Source of the DNA: Corythucha ciliata
Lineage: Eukaryota; Arthropoda; Insecta; Hemiptera; Tingidae
Direction of reading: 5' to 3'
Length of the DNA stretch: 64,000 bases
NCBI GenBank assembly: GCA_038030265.1
Contig: CM075941.1
Coordinates: 13,640,001 to 13,704,000 of the forward strand
Shown here: one piece after another, positions 44,066-55,969 of the stretch
Numbering within the stretch: position 1 is the first letter of the stretch
Layout: the number at the start of each line of letters is the position of its first letter
Program-made: the position numbers and the translations under genes
Notes under the pieces: generated by a model
Seen by the model: the letters and a program-made list of their open reading frames with translations, nothing else
What the model was told of the DNA's origin: nothing
Databases searched by the model: none

Positions 44066-46197
44066 GAAATGAAATGAAATGAAATTTATTTGTCCTCTCT
44101 ACAATATTCACACCAACAAAAATACTGGGGGCCTATTCTCTAACAACAAACAATATTTTTTTCGCCAGTCATGTGTCTATTTCATTCATTTGTTTGAAGA
44201 AAATCAATGAAATAAACATATGACTTCGAAAAAGCTATTGCTTCAGAGTTAGAGAATAAGCCCCCTGGTTTGCTAACCTAGGACCATGCCAGAAAAGCCT
44301 AGGCTGTGGCCTGGCATGGAATCCGCTGCAGCTCACCTTAGCGCTAACATTTTTATTTTAACATTTTGTTTTTAACATTTTTTTTCCATTCTATTAATTT
44401 ATTTTATTTTATTTTGTGAATTTTAATGTCCATCTAAAAAAATAATAAAGGCATATCCATTATCTTGGCCTTGATTAATTTATTGAATTTTTTCTGGTCC
44501 ATATCTGAAGTTAACAATTCGTAGACGTCTTTGAACATGTAATTAATTATTTGAATTCCCCTTTGACATGAACTATACTGAGTTAATTTTTTCTTACATT
44601 TTGGCTGTTTTACCCTGTATGGTTCACCTCTTACCCACCTCACATTTACTAAAAATATGTTCTTGTACCTATGCATGAACGAAATCATTGCTCCTAGGTA
44701 CATTTGGTACACCGTGAAAATGTTTCCCTCTTGGAAAAGTACACTACTAGGGAAATCCCTCCTCTTACCAAACAAAACTTTTACCGCCCTTTTTTGTATT
44801 AAATAAATCTGGTTCATTAGATATTTATACGTTCCCCCCATATGATTATTCCGAAACTCATTACTGACTGAAACACTGCTGAATAAACTATTTTTTTTAA
44901 TCTGTCGTTTAGGAACCTAATATTGAATAGTACATAACAAGATCTTCTTAGCATATCCACTAAACCTACAACATGATCTGCCCAGGTTAACATAGTGTCA
45001 AAAATTACTCCTAAGTATTTTACTGTTTCCACTCTTTTAATCGTCGCGCAATCGCATTCGATTAGACCTCGGATTTCCTCTTGACATGAGTGCATTTTCA
45101 GGGTCATATTCGGTGGTAAGCTCTTTCTACTGGCGACAAAAGGAATGTGACAAGATTTGAGCGCATTAATTGTCAGTATATTACTAGTCATCCACCTTTC
45201 GATTTCCCTTAAGTCACCCATCGCGTTCAGGTAGCATTGGTCCCAGTTTCCAGCTGAGCTGATTAAAGCTATGTCATCCGCAAACATTACCAGTTCCCCC
45301 TCCACTGGAACCTCACATAAATCATTAATATATATCAAAAACAATATTGGTCCCAGCGCAGTCCCCTGACTTACCCCGTACCTGGTAATGGCTCGAACGC
45401 TGCTAATAGAATTATTGACCATGACTACCTGCTTCCTATCTTCCAAGTAGGATACAAACCAATTTAGTATTATTCCTCTAACACCTATTGTACAATTTAT
45501 GAAATAAAATCTTCTTGTCCACACAATAAAAAGCCTTGCTTACGTCTAAAAGTGTTCCTAGTACTTTCTGATCATTGTCAACCCTCATTCGCACCGCTTC
45601 TGTAAATGTAAAAAGTGCATCCTCTACATTTCTGTTTCTCTGAAACCCGAATTGATTTTGATTTATGACTGAAAATTTGTCTAAGAAATTACTTAATCTA
45701 TTTTTTATAATTTTTTCAAAAACCTTTGCAATATTTGACATAAATGATATGGGTCTGTAGTTCGAGGGATCTGTAGCGTCACCAGATTTATACAACGGTA
45801 CTATTTTAGCTAACTTCAATTTTTCTGGGAAAACTCCCGCCTCAACACTGAGATTAAATAGGTAAGCAAGTGCTTTGGCTATCGACGGTGCCACGAACTT
45901 GGGAGTCTCAGCCGTTACGCCGTCTATCCCTGGCGATGACGTACCCCGTAACATCCTTATTTCCTTGAGTACTTCATCCTGACTTATAGGGTAGATGTAC
46001 ATCGTGTTCTCCAGTATCCTACCGTCAGAACCACCACTATTATTACCCATTGATCTGACCTTGGATGCCAATAAGTCTCCCACTGAAGAAAAAAAGGTGT
46101 TAAGTTTTTCCCCAACGTCGATGCTACTTAGTTTCTCGCCACTCACGCTTGTCCATTTTTCAACTGAAATTGTAGATTTATTCTTACCTCTATTCAT
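44066..46197 (-). mobile_element. Jockey/CR1-like LINE, 5'-truncated, with ATTTC tail
   Basis: RT is encoded on the minus strand: N-terminal block KLAKIVPLYKSGDA and YRPIS, motif A (TLLDVSKAFYCVDKKI), motif B (GVSQGTALGPILFLIYIND), motif C (VMFADDIALI at about 45270), and a C-terminal IYLIQKRAVKVLFG block. Two frame changes break it (around 45480-45520 and 44817-44841); the second coincides with a run of six G. The endonuclease part is absent. The 3' end carries a short (ATTTC)n tail at 44066-44085, the usual kind of LINE terminus. Motif A has Y where D is usual after AF. Confidence 0.88.
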
Positions 46198-46198
46198 T

Positions 46199-46260
46199 AA
46201 GTTATTTAAGATTTTCCATTAAGTTATTTAAGATTTTCCGTATTTAAGTTATTTAAGATT
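46199..46260. repeat. Short tandem repeat, three ~22-bp units
   Basis: AAGTTATTTAAGATTTTCC repeats three times between the truncated 5' end of the LINE and MITE copy 3. Confidence 0.8.
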
Positions 46261-46423
46261 GTCCACTGGAAGCGTTTTTGAGTGGCGCTGCAACGAGCGT
46301 ACATACAAAATGACTTAAATTCAGTGCAGCTAAGCCTGCAATGGACGATGTCACATTCAATTTGAGTCTTTGGGATGTACGCTCGTTGTCGCGGTTTTGC
46401 CGAAAACACTTCCAGTGGACGAC
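46259..46423. mobile_element. 170-bp palindromic MITE, copy 3 of 3
   Basis: It begins GTCCACTGGAAGCGTTTTTG and ends with AAAACACTTCCAGTGGAC. It is more diverged than copies 1 and 2 but keeps GGACGATGTCACATTCAATT inside. Confidence 0.85.
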
Positions 46424-46864
46424 AGACTCCATCACTGTTACCGTATGTACCTACATTGGAGAGAAAAGTTAATTTTTGTGTCCGCGTTGCTATAGGGTAG
46501 TAAACATTTCGTTGGTTGAAATGTAACTATAGCGTTAACGTTAGCGTTAGCGGAGCTGTTTGCAAAATCTCTCTATTATTCCGACAGAAATTGTTTATTT
46601 TCAAGCCCCAAAAGTTACTCCCATTTTTTATGTCCTGCCCTCCTATGTTCACAGGGCTAATGTAGACGCGGTATTTCTATAAGCTGGGTTTCCTTGGTAG
46701 GGAGAAAGGAGATATTTTTCCAAAATTTCTCGGTTTTTTCTTGGTTTTTTCATAGAAACATATGGTTTTTATAATTTTTGACATCACGACAAACGAACAT
46801 TCCTAAAAATCGTTAAAATTTCATGACAGTACAGAAAAGTCTCCGTGTGTACACCGCTTAATTG

Positions 46865-47560
46865 TCGTGAAATCAACAGTTTTTATACATCTCGTCAGCT
46901 TCGGCGTGAAATCTTTAGTTTGGGACTAAAGTATTGTATAACTTTTTGAAATGAAATCCTTCCAAATCTAAATACTTCACGCCAAACCTGACATGTTTAT
47001 TATCAGAACTGAAAATTTCAAGACAATATTGGTGAGGTTACCCATAAGCTATTGACAGGGTGTCCTTCAAAATGAAACGTTTACCCCTCTCGACTGGTCG
47101 TTTATCGTTTTACCACGAAACTGGCAACTTTACCACAAAACTGACGTTTTTAAAACAATGTTGAAGTTTTTTACCCTAAAACTGCTACAAGAAAATGGCG
47201 TTTTCACAAAAAAACTGGCGATTTCCCCCTAAAAAAAAAACTTGAGTGGTTTCACATCAAAACTAAAACTTTACAAATCTGACAATTTTAGCAAAAAAGA
47301 CCTTTTTTAGCACAAAAATGGCGATATTAGCACAAGAATTGAGATTTTAAAACTAAAATAGTGATTTTAGTATTCACTGGTAATGTTGTCACTAAGCTGG
47401 CGATTTGAGATTTCGGAGAAGCGTAATCCAAGAAATTGGTTTTTCAGTGGGTTAGACATGCGGAAATGGTTTATTTCCGCAAATGGTTTATTAAACTAAC
47501 GATTTTCCCGAAACAAAACAAATCCGCGAATTGATGTTCATTAAATAGCGAAATTAGGGC
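46865..47560. repeat. Family-D minisatellite, right part
   Basis: ACCACGAAACTGGCAACTTT-like units with AAAACTGACGTTTT and ACTGGCGATTT continue the family interrupted at 42488. Confidence 0.75.
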
Positions 47561-50500
47561 AATTTCATGTGAGCCAAACGGGCGAAAATAGTTTCTGAGA
47601 GCGAAATGCGTGATAGACGGTTTTTGAAAGTGCCATAATCCTGCGAAATAAATTTTTCATTCAGCTGGACCTGCAAAAATGTGTGTTTTTTTGTTTTGTT
47701 TTTTTTTCCATGGCCAATGACTATTTTAATGTTTTTTTTTTATTTTATTTTTTAGAGAAAAAGTCGGAAAATAGGATTTTCATGTAGCTGAATCGATAAA
47801 ATTGACTTGATAATTGGGTCAGCACTGTAAAAATGTATTTTTTGGTGCAAAATTCCTCGAATTTTTTTTGTTTTTGTTTTTTTTTTTTAACGAGCAAAAT
47901 CCGAGGAATGTTTTTTTAGTTAGCGTCAACGAAACTAATTGTAGCGACCCTGAAGGATTTGTACACTCCTTCCGCGAAAGGAGTTTTCGAGGTGTGAAAT
48001 CCACCAAATGGGGGTTTTGGACAAGCCATTTCTGTAAATGACAGTTTTGTGCTTGTTTAGGAGTTTATGGATCAAATAATCAGAATCTGCGAGGGGGAGG
48101 GGGTCTGTATTTTCAATTTCTAAATTGAAAGGGGGGGAATTTCTAAAACAGCGCCACCCTTTCATAGTTCGACAGCTGACGACAGATGAAAACGTGAACC
48201 ACTGTGATGAGAGCGTGCCGGCGCGGCGCGGCGTCTGCCTGATAAGGCATTTGCCCTAGAGTGGCCTGCCAAACTGAATCGCAGATTCCAAAAGCCCAAT
48301 TTTGTGGATTTCGGCCCTCCCAAACTTCGACTGCGTCCCTCCTTTGGCAACTTCGAATCTCAACACGGCCACCGGAAGACATTTACGAGGACACACACAA
48401 ATATCCACAACCGAGGCCAGTCCCTCGAGCGATGAGTATTGGCAATCATATTGTATCAGTGAGTGGGGGTGGAGGGGCTCACAATGGTATTGATACTCTG
48501 AAAAATTGACAGTCACCGATATTTCGCCATTGTGTTGATGTTTACAGAACTCTCCCCCCCCCCCATATTTTTCCAATAGTTGTTTTAATTTATACAAGCT
48601 TATGCAACGAAGGACTCAAAATTTGACAGATGAGTCATTCCACCTTTTTTTTTTATCTGACAGCTTAATTAATTTACGATAATTATTCCCCAAGAAGAAA
48701 AAAAAAAAAAGTGAGGAGTCGAAGCGACCCTCCCCCACGTCACCATCCCTATTAACATTATCGACCAAAAAAAAAAATCCTAGAGCCCTTCTTTTTCAGC
48801 CTTTATAATTAATCAGTTTTAGGATTAACGATTTTTTTTTTTTTAATATAAGTAAGTGGCCTTGCCTTTTCATCGTTAAAAAGGGGTACCCGTCCTTTGC
48901 AGGCGACCTTTAATGGTGGAAGAAGGGGGAGGGGCTTCTTCAAGCCTACAAATTCGACTCGTCATTGTGTCATTGACGAAACTCTCCGAGTACGAGTTAC
49001 CTTGGGTTTCATCCAGTCTTTAAAGAGAATGTGTGTGGGGGAGAAAGAGAGAGAAATTAGTTCAAGATTATTCTAATAAGAGGAAGAAGGAAACGTCAAA
49101 TGAGTGATGCACGCTCGCGGCGGGGGGGGGGGCTTTGTTGGCCAAGAATACTAATTTAACGAAATACCTGATGAAAAATTACGTGTGTGACAACTAAATG
49201 GCGAGTCTGGAAGCATTATACGTCGAAATTTTTGTTTGTGCTGTGCATTCTTAAAAATATTGATAAGAGAGCATAAAATGTAAGCGAGTATAAAGCTATC
49301 CACGGTTATCTTGTTTGTTATTCATATTTTTCTCACAGGGATTGTGTTCTGATAATAATTGTTGAAATTAAGTGTTCCCCATCGTCTCGCGCATTCCGAC
49401 GGCACTGCGTTTTATATCGCAGACAAAAAATTGTTTATCTTGGCATCGCGCTCCGCGTATTTAACAAAAAATTATATGAAGTTATTCATCAAGCTCTAAA
49501 TGTGATCAGAGTTGAAACGCATTGAATACGTAATTTAGATCGCCGTGTGACAGTTAGTTTCCAGTCGCTTGGGTTAATTATTCGTTTCACTTTCAGTACA
49601 TTTTGAGCGTATTAAAGCTTGAAAGTTTGCTGTATTTCACTGTCTCTCAAAATCTCAAAACACTATGACACACCACAGGCAATTTATATAAATTTAATTA
49701 ATTTACCTTTGTTTTGAAGACTTTTAATACGAAAAACCGAAACACACTAATTCAAACCGATAACGTTGTTCGCTTAAGGCTGGTCGGAGTATCTATAAAA
49801 CACGCTATCGTCTATATCTTCGTGGTTCTTTTTTTTCGTTTTTACCCCCTCCCACTCTCTTCATTGAATACTGTCTTAATTGAGAAACAACGTGCCGCGT
49901 CCGAGCTCCTTCATCCCACCATTACCACGTTGTATTTCGTGTAGAGTGTCAGTTCACTTCTTTACTTAGTTTTTTTTAAGTCGAGCATCATTCTCAGGAG
50001 GATGGGGGCATTAAAACCTTTTCAGAGGTCACTGACGAGTTATGTGGGACTCCTGTGTAGTCCTGAGTTAATGGAAATGTGTAGCAAGACCATTATGCAG
50101 CGGTCGTACGGCCAGGTCAAAGGCTTTCAAGGAAAACTGGCCACGATCCTCCAAAATTTGATTTTCCGTTAACATTATTTTAGAATAACGGACTTTTTGA
50201 CTTTGTTAAAGACATTTAAGTCCCACAGGTTATTGGTCATATGATCAGAAAACTCAGGAGGGTGTCATCGGAGAAACCCGCCGCGACGGAGGCCTCACAC
50301 CTCATGGCGATGTCCTTCCGTCAATAATCCCCCCCCCCCTCAGGGGTAGCTCCCGCAAAATCTGACCAGTCCCCGGGCATAATCCCTGCCTGAAATGCCT
50401 GAAGTGGGGGGTTTTGCAAGACTTCCGCCTCTTCCCAAGTGTTGAACGACTCTTCCCTAATTAAAAAAAATTCCCGACAATTTTCAATTCCCGAAAACCC

Positions 50501-51100
50501 GAGCTGGAAAATCCTTTACTGTTTTTTATTAATTCAAAGAGCGACCCCCCTCCCTTACAATTCCCACCACTCTACTAATTGCCTAACCACTCCCACATTA
50601 ACATTAATACCGGAAGTTCTGCCTGAAAACAAGAAACTTCTGAATATTTTATGTAAACTGAAAATAGCAACGTTTAAATTTTCTTGAACGTCATTTTATG
50701 AAAATGAGTAGGCACAGTCATTATTTGTTAATAACGTTGATGTTGAAAGCAAAGACGGGCCTTTAGATTTACGTAAAGGGGATTTCCGTTGTACATGCGT
50801 TTATGGTTTTGCGGGCTTTAATACACAAAGTGGTGGTGGATGGTGGGAGGGGATCTCGCTCAGAAATCATTTGTCTACCTTTCTCGCATAAGAATCTAAA
50901 GTTCTGGTAGCTCCCCTCCCATACACCGAGTCGCTTTGATATTACGCGGCTCGGATGTCAAAAAGCGTGTGATCCCCCCCCCCTCGACCTTCTATCATAA
51001 CGATTTACTATTCCTAGTGAATTCAATAACGATTACAGATGTTGTCTGTGACTCTTCAAATCATTTAAAATTCTAAGGTTTTTTTTTTTTTTCATAGATT
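47561..51100. other. 3.5-kb stretch without a recognised gene
   Basis: The left end contains family-E-like words (GCGAAATG). A TTTGCCCTAGAGTGGCC segment at about 48250 is related to family F. Otherwise the stretch looks unique, with poly-T, poly-A and C/G runs. Overlapping ORFs of 60-113 codons have no domain features. Confidence 0.4.
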
Positions 51101-52200
51101 TTTTTCAAAATGAAAAAAATTGATAGGATTTGATTATTGAGCCTGGTCCGTGAAATTGGTTTCATGACGTTGGAAACATCATAAAATTGATTTTTAATTA
51201 CCCTAAGACCCAAACCAGCAAAATAGACTTTTTCAATAGCTCAGGATGCGTTTACTTGGGTTTTCCAGCGACTAAGCATCTCGAAATTATTGTTTTTTAT
51301 TTTCGAAATTCCGCTAAATTGGTTTTGTTAAAAACCAACCTTTTTTTTCAAAGAGTAAGTAAAACCAGCGAATTTGGTTTTTGAACCCGCTGAAAAGGTT
51401 TTGGAGTGAGCTAAATCAGCGAATTTGATTTTTTTTAAACAGCCAGGCCTGCGAAATTGGTTTCTTAGAGGTGGTGGGGGGGGGGATTAAAACTTCACAA
51501 AGTTGTGTTTCTGAGAGAAACAAACTCGCGAACTTTGGTTTTTTTATCCACCGAATGAAACTGGCATAAAATAGTATATTACACAACGAGTGGATAAAGT
51601 GTGATTTTGCTTTTAGTGAGTACGTACGTTGTACGCCTATAGTTCTCTAAAAAAACACGAGCGGCTAATATTCACTTTTCCACGAGTTGTATACGCTATT
51701 TTTGGCGCGACGCCAGACGACTTTAGCAGAAAGTTGCGAACTAGTCCGTTGGGACAGTGAGAAAAAAGTGAAGGATGAATTCCTCCATCATCGCGAACAC
51801 ATTTCGAAAACGTTGTTAAACAATGTAATAACATCAGTTTCACTTACTTTCAAAACAGTGGCTAAAATGCAACTGTAGACAGCTGTTTTATCACCAAAAC
51901 AGTGGCTAACATGACATTTTAGCCACAGTAGCGCGAAAATGAAATTTTCCATTAAATTGGTTTTACTCCGATCGAAATCAACGAGAATGGAAGCTTTTGT
52001 TTGAGAGCCTTTTCATGTAAAATGTATTTTGTTTTCAGGCACCCAGAACCCCGAAATTGGTTTTGAATGAACCGGCTCCGTGAAATTTCATTTTGGAAGA
52101 AACCAGAACAGCTAAATTGACTTATTGTGAAGGGCGAATAGTCGAAATTGGCTTCTAGTGGTGGCGGGGGGAGTCAAGCTCCCCGAAATTGGTTTTTTTT
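51101..52200. repeat. Family-E repeat (GCGAAATTGGTTTT words)
   Basis: Loosely spaced occurrences of GCGAAATTGGTTTT and AGCGAATTTGGTTTT recur about every 40-60 bp. The repeat copy at 51566-51800 interrupts it. Confidence 0.65.
51566..51800. repeat. Dispersed palindromic repeat, copy 2
   Basis: It shares TATATTACACAACGAGTGGA, TCCACGAGTTGTATACG, GCGCGACGCCAGACGACTT and GATGAATTCCTCCATCATCG with 31621-31894. It lacks the poly-T loop. Confidence 0.75.
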
Positions 52201-52384
52201 TAATAAGCCAACCACACGACGTATCTAATTCTTGTTTATAAAGGGGCCATATCCGAGGAAAATGCTCTCTAAAATGAGAAAATACTCAAGGAATTTTCAA
52301 TTTTATAAGATGTTGATTTCGTGATGTTTCAGCCTTCACAATGTTGTTCTTGGAGGCAAGTATACGCAGCTGAAAGTTTGGAAA

Positions 52385-53345
52385 GGTTGCTAAAATTACG
52401 AACAAGAGCTGATTTGCGACTAAAATTGAGAAAAAGTGCTAATTCGCGCATAAAATCGAGAAGAAGTGCCATTTCGAAACCATCGCTTCGACCAGGGCCG
52501 GATCTCGAGGCAAGGAGGGACTACCGGGGCTATAGCCCTGAGCGGCAAAATGTTAGAAATATTTTTAGGCGAGGGAGGGGGATAAGACAAATTGAACCAG
52601 AAGAGATGAAAAGAGAAAGAAAATACATATTTTTTTCTCTCTCACTCAATCTCTCTCTTTTTTTCCCCTCATTTCATACTTCGCGCCCGTACTAAGAGGG
52701 CTCCACCACGCAGCGCCAGGAACGCTCACACGAAGCCGCCGCAGCCTCATAGTGAATTGTGCAATAGCAGGGTCAGTGGCGGACCTCCACGCTCCGTCGG
52801 ACCCACGTGGAAATCTCTACGAGGCACCTTATTATCCTTTGTTCGCCCAAATTGCCGAATTCAAGGATTTATTGGTTCGTCCAAAAAATAAAATTTCGTG
52901 GTTTGGCACTTTTTAAGGACCGAATTCGCGAATTTGGCGCTTCTAAAAACAATTTTATGCCTGTAGCTCTTTCAACCCCAATATGACTGTTTACTTCATC
53001 CCTTTTATTAACAAATTTTTCTCAATTTTAGCAGCGAACTAGAGCTTTTTTCCTAATTTTAGCCGTGAGTTAGCGTGTTTTTATTTCAATTTTAGCGGAT
53101 ATTTGACGCTTTTTTCAATTTTTGTCGCGAATAGCGATGTTTCCAACTTTTAAATACGAATAAGCACTTTTCTCAACTTTAGTCGCGGATTTGCCCGAAC
53201 TACACTCCAGCGTTTTTTTCTCAATTTTGGCCAGGAAGTTGGATCGGAAACCACGAATTGACGCATTTTATCAATTGTAGTCACGAATGTGCGTTTTGTC
53301 AATTTTAGCCGGAAATATTAGAGTTTTTCAAAACGTTTAGCTGAG
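52385..53345. repeat. Family-A blocks in opposite orientations
   Basis: A short minus-orientation block (GCGACTAAAATTGAGAAAAA, to about 52480) is followed by the GC-rich module at 52775 (AGTGGCGGACC, then GAAATCTCTACGAGG) and a plus-orientation block (52860-53340). Here the module heads a plus-oriented block, as at 5217. Confidence 0.75.
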
Positions 53346-53986
53346 TAATAGTCCGCAGAACAGCGAAAAATGAGTTTGTGTTCTTAATTTCAGACGTAGG
53401 CTTGCCCGTAAGCTTGCTCGGGGAAACAACTGCGGCACATGGGCCTCGATAGGCTTTTGCGACGACCCCTTACGGGGGCGTTTTTGGCTGAGGATGTTTA
53501 AAAAGGATCTGAAAATCACCTACTAAAGCCCTCGACGGGTTAGGCAAAAATTTTAAATTGGAAGGAGTCGTATATCTCTGGGGGTTTCGATCCGGGGAAT
53601 CCAACGATCGATTAAAAGAGCCGTTAAGACGAACCGTTTAAGCGGTTCCACCTCCAACGCCACCGTTTTTGGCCAGCCCCTTCCTGGCAGAATGGCTCCT
53701 GACGACGACCTTGCCACACTCAATGAACCAAAAGTAGCACTGAGGTCATTATTTTAACCTTCGTCACCACACGGCACGAATTATTCCCAGAAATATACAA
53801 ATCGAAACCGAATTGACGGTAGAATCGAATATTTAGTCACAAAAACTGCTGGTCACCTGATTTATTCTATTCTCCAAAGTCATATGGAAAACCAAGTCAT
53901 TAAACTTTGTATTATTTGTATGTTAAAAAAATGAAGCGGTTCGTGGGTTGGGATTTTTGCTTCCCGATGCGTTGCGCTGCTCTACT

Positions 53987-54421
53987 ATGAAAGTAGATCA
54001 CCCGCTAAATTCAAAAATTATACAAAAGTTAAGCGTTGGAAAATGCGTCTGTTTCCAAACGGATATTTTCATTCACAAAACTAGCAAATTCACTGATAAT
54101 TTAGCTCCGAATGATGGAGTTTTCATTAATTCATTAAGCTTTGGGCGTTCCATGAGCTGGCTGGACCGGGACCCTCACTCCCTACGTGTCTCTCTTTGGA
54201 TAGCGGTAGAATGGGTCTCAAATGAGCCATCACTGGAAATATCGCATTTGAAGGATCAAAAAAAAGGAGCCAAACTCACTAAATTGATTTCCGAAAGAGC
54301 CAAATACCACGAGCGAAATGCGGGGTTCAAAAAAGCTAAAAAGTGGTCCATACGCGCCCAATATACATTTATTGCGCAATTTGGAGGTTGTCATACAATA
54401 AAATTTAACGTGTGTTGGTAG
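53987..54421 (+). CDS. Uncharacterised 144-residue ORF
   Basis: The ORF from ATG 53987 to TAG is the longest frame in this part of the window and is not made of repeats. The product is mixed hydrophilic, with a basic C-terminal half (KKGAKLTKLISERAKYHERN) and several aromatic residues. No signal peptide, membrane segment or known domain is recognised. AATAAA lies about 145 bp beyond the stop. It could be a terminal exon, a relic, or chance. Confidence 0.3.
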   Translation: MKVDHPLNSKIIQKLSVGKCVCFQTDIFIHKTSKFTDNLAPNDGVFINSLSFGRSMSWLDRDPHSLRVSLWIAVEWVSNEPSLEISHLKDQKKGAKLTKLISERAKYHERNAGFKKAKKWSIRAQYTFIAQFGGCHTIKFNVCW

Positions 54422-54589
54422 TAGTTGGACAAAATGGACCTTGGACAGTTATTAATTTGCAAAAGTAAATAATATGTGTTGTAAAAACTACACATATTAG
54501 TACAACACAAAGTAGTATTACACATGTGAAATGTAATGTATAGCGTTTAGGGAAACTTCAAAAAATTATTCAATAAAAAGATAATGCTG

Positions 54590-55350
54590 ATAGTTTCTTG
54601 GCCGAAATTGACAGTTTTTAACGCCAAAATTGGCATTGTCCGGGGCGAAATTTTCAGTGTTTCGAGGACGAAATTACCAGTGTCGAGGACGAAATTACCA
54701 TTTTCCAGGAGAAATGTCCGTTGATAGCTCCCAGGACGTAATCGACTGTTTAGAACGACGAAATTGACAGTTTCAAGGACAAAATTGCCAGTTATAGGTC
54801 GATATTGATAGTTTCAAGGACAAAAACTGCAGTTTCTAGAACCAAATTGAGAGTTTTCGGACAAACGTCTATTAAATTCCACGATGACATTGATAGTTTT
54901 GAACGATGACAATATTGATATTTTCTAGAACTCGAATGTTTCCTTTGAAGGGTCATAGAAACCCGGGTCGAAATCGAGGTATCGATTATTTTGTTATGTA
55001 GAGGTAAATTGAGCCTCGAAGTCAAAATTGTCAGGGCCTAGGGCAAAATTGAGAGTTTTTAAAGAATGAATTGACGGCTTAAAGGCCGAAAATCAGTTGT
55101 GGATGTTGAAATTGACGGTTTTGAACCATGAAATTTACAGTTTCTAGGGTGAAATTGGCAGATTCGAGGGAGATGAAATTGATCGTTTTGAAAACAAATT
55201 ACATTTGCACGACGAAATTTACAGTTTCCAGAACGAAATTGACATAGTTTTGAATGACAGAACAAAATTGACAGTTTGTAGGACGAATTTTTTTTTTGTT
55301 TTAGGTCGAAATTGATTGTTTAGAGAACGAAATTGACACAACTAGGACGA
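54590..55350. repeat. Family-B minisatellite, second block
   Basis: GGACGAAATTGACAGTTT-type units, as at 20265-20775, interrupted on the right by a ~600-bp inverted-repeat element. Confidence 0.85.
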
Positions 55351-55360
55351 AATTGACAAT

Positions 55361-55960
55361 AGTGGCCCATACACGGGCAGATAATTCTGACAGATTTGAT
55401 CGGCCGATATTTTCAACAGATATCGTTAACGATCTAGAGCAAACGATGAGATCGGTCGTCGCCCCTTAACGTACAAAAGTTATCTGTGACCGATATCTGT
55501 TACCCGATCAAATCTGCCCGTTAGTGGGGGCACATCTGGCAGATTGAGATCTGTTGCGAAAAAAAACTGACAGATTTCATTTATCGGTGGGGTTGGAAAG
55601 ATATTTGAGATCGGTGGCAGATATGAAGTTAGAAAACTAGTAGAGAGAGCAAAAAGCTTGACCCATACATATTATAAAAATAATAGAAAATACATGTTCA
55701 GAGAAGTTTCCGTGGTTAAAATCGTTGTGTTAGGGGGCGACGCCCGATTCGAAATCGGCCGATCCATGTCTGCCAGATATCTCTCATAAGAAATCGGTTG
55801 ATTAGTGGGGGACCACAGACCACATCTGGCGAATTTGAACTCCCACCGATATCGTTTGGCCGATCACGGTTGATCGGTCGTTATTTCTTGCCTTATTTCA
55901 CTACCGATATCTGCCAAAAACATGAAATCTGCCGCAGATATCTGCTCGTGTATGCCCACC
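55361..55960. mobile_element. ~600-bp inverted-repeat element
   Basis: Left end AGTGGCCCATACACGGGCAG and right end CTGCTCGTGTATGCCCACCT are imperfect inverted repeats. The interior is rich in GATATCTG, GATCGGCCGAT and CAGATTTGAT words, giving several nested palindromes. AAT lies directly outside both ends, a possible 3-bp target duplication. It is inserted in family-B repeats, which resume on the right. No coding. Confidence 0.75.
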
Positions 55961-55969
55961 TAATTTTAT

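Larger units (their letters stand above)
42491..46859. mobile_element. 4.4-kb segment with 35-bp terminal inverted repeats
   Basis: AAGCCCTGTACACACGGAGA with CTTTTCTGTCCTGTC at 42491-42525 is matched in inverted form at 46825-46859 with 3 mismatches in 35. Family-D repeats flank both sides. If the outermost A/T is included, AT follows or precedes both ends, a possible 2-bp duplication. The interior holds two copies of the 170-bp MITE and a LINE, but no recognised transposase. It could instead be two separate copies of a short MITE in opposite orientation. Confidence 0.6.

Noticed and set aside
47814..48597. Cluster of overlapping 60-113 codon ORFs
   Set aside because: All frames on both strands are similarly open, none has a domain, and part of the DNA is related to family F.
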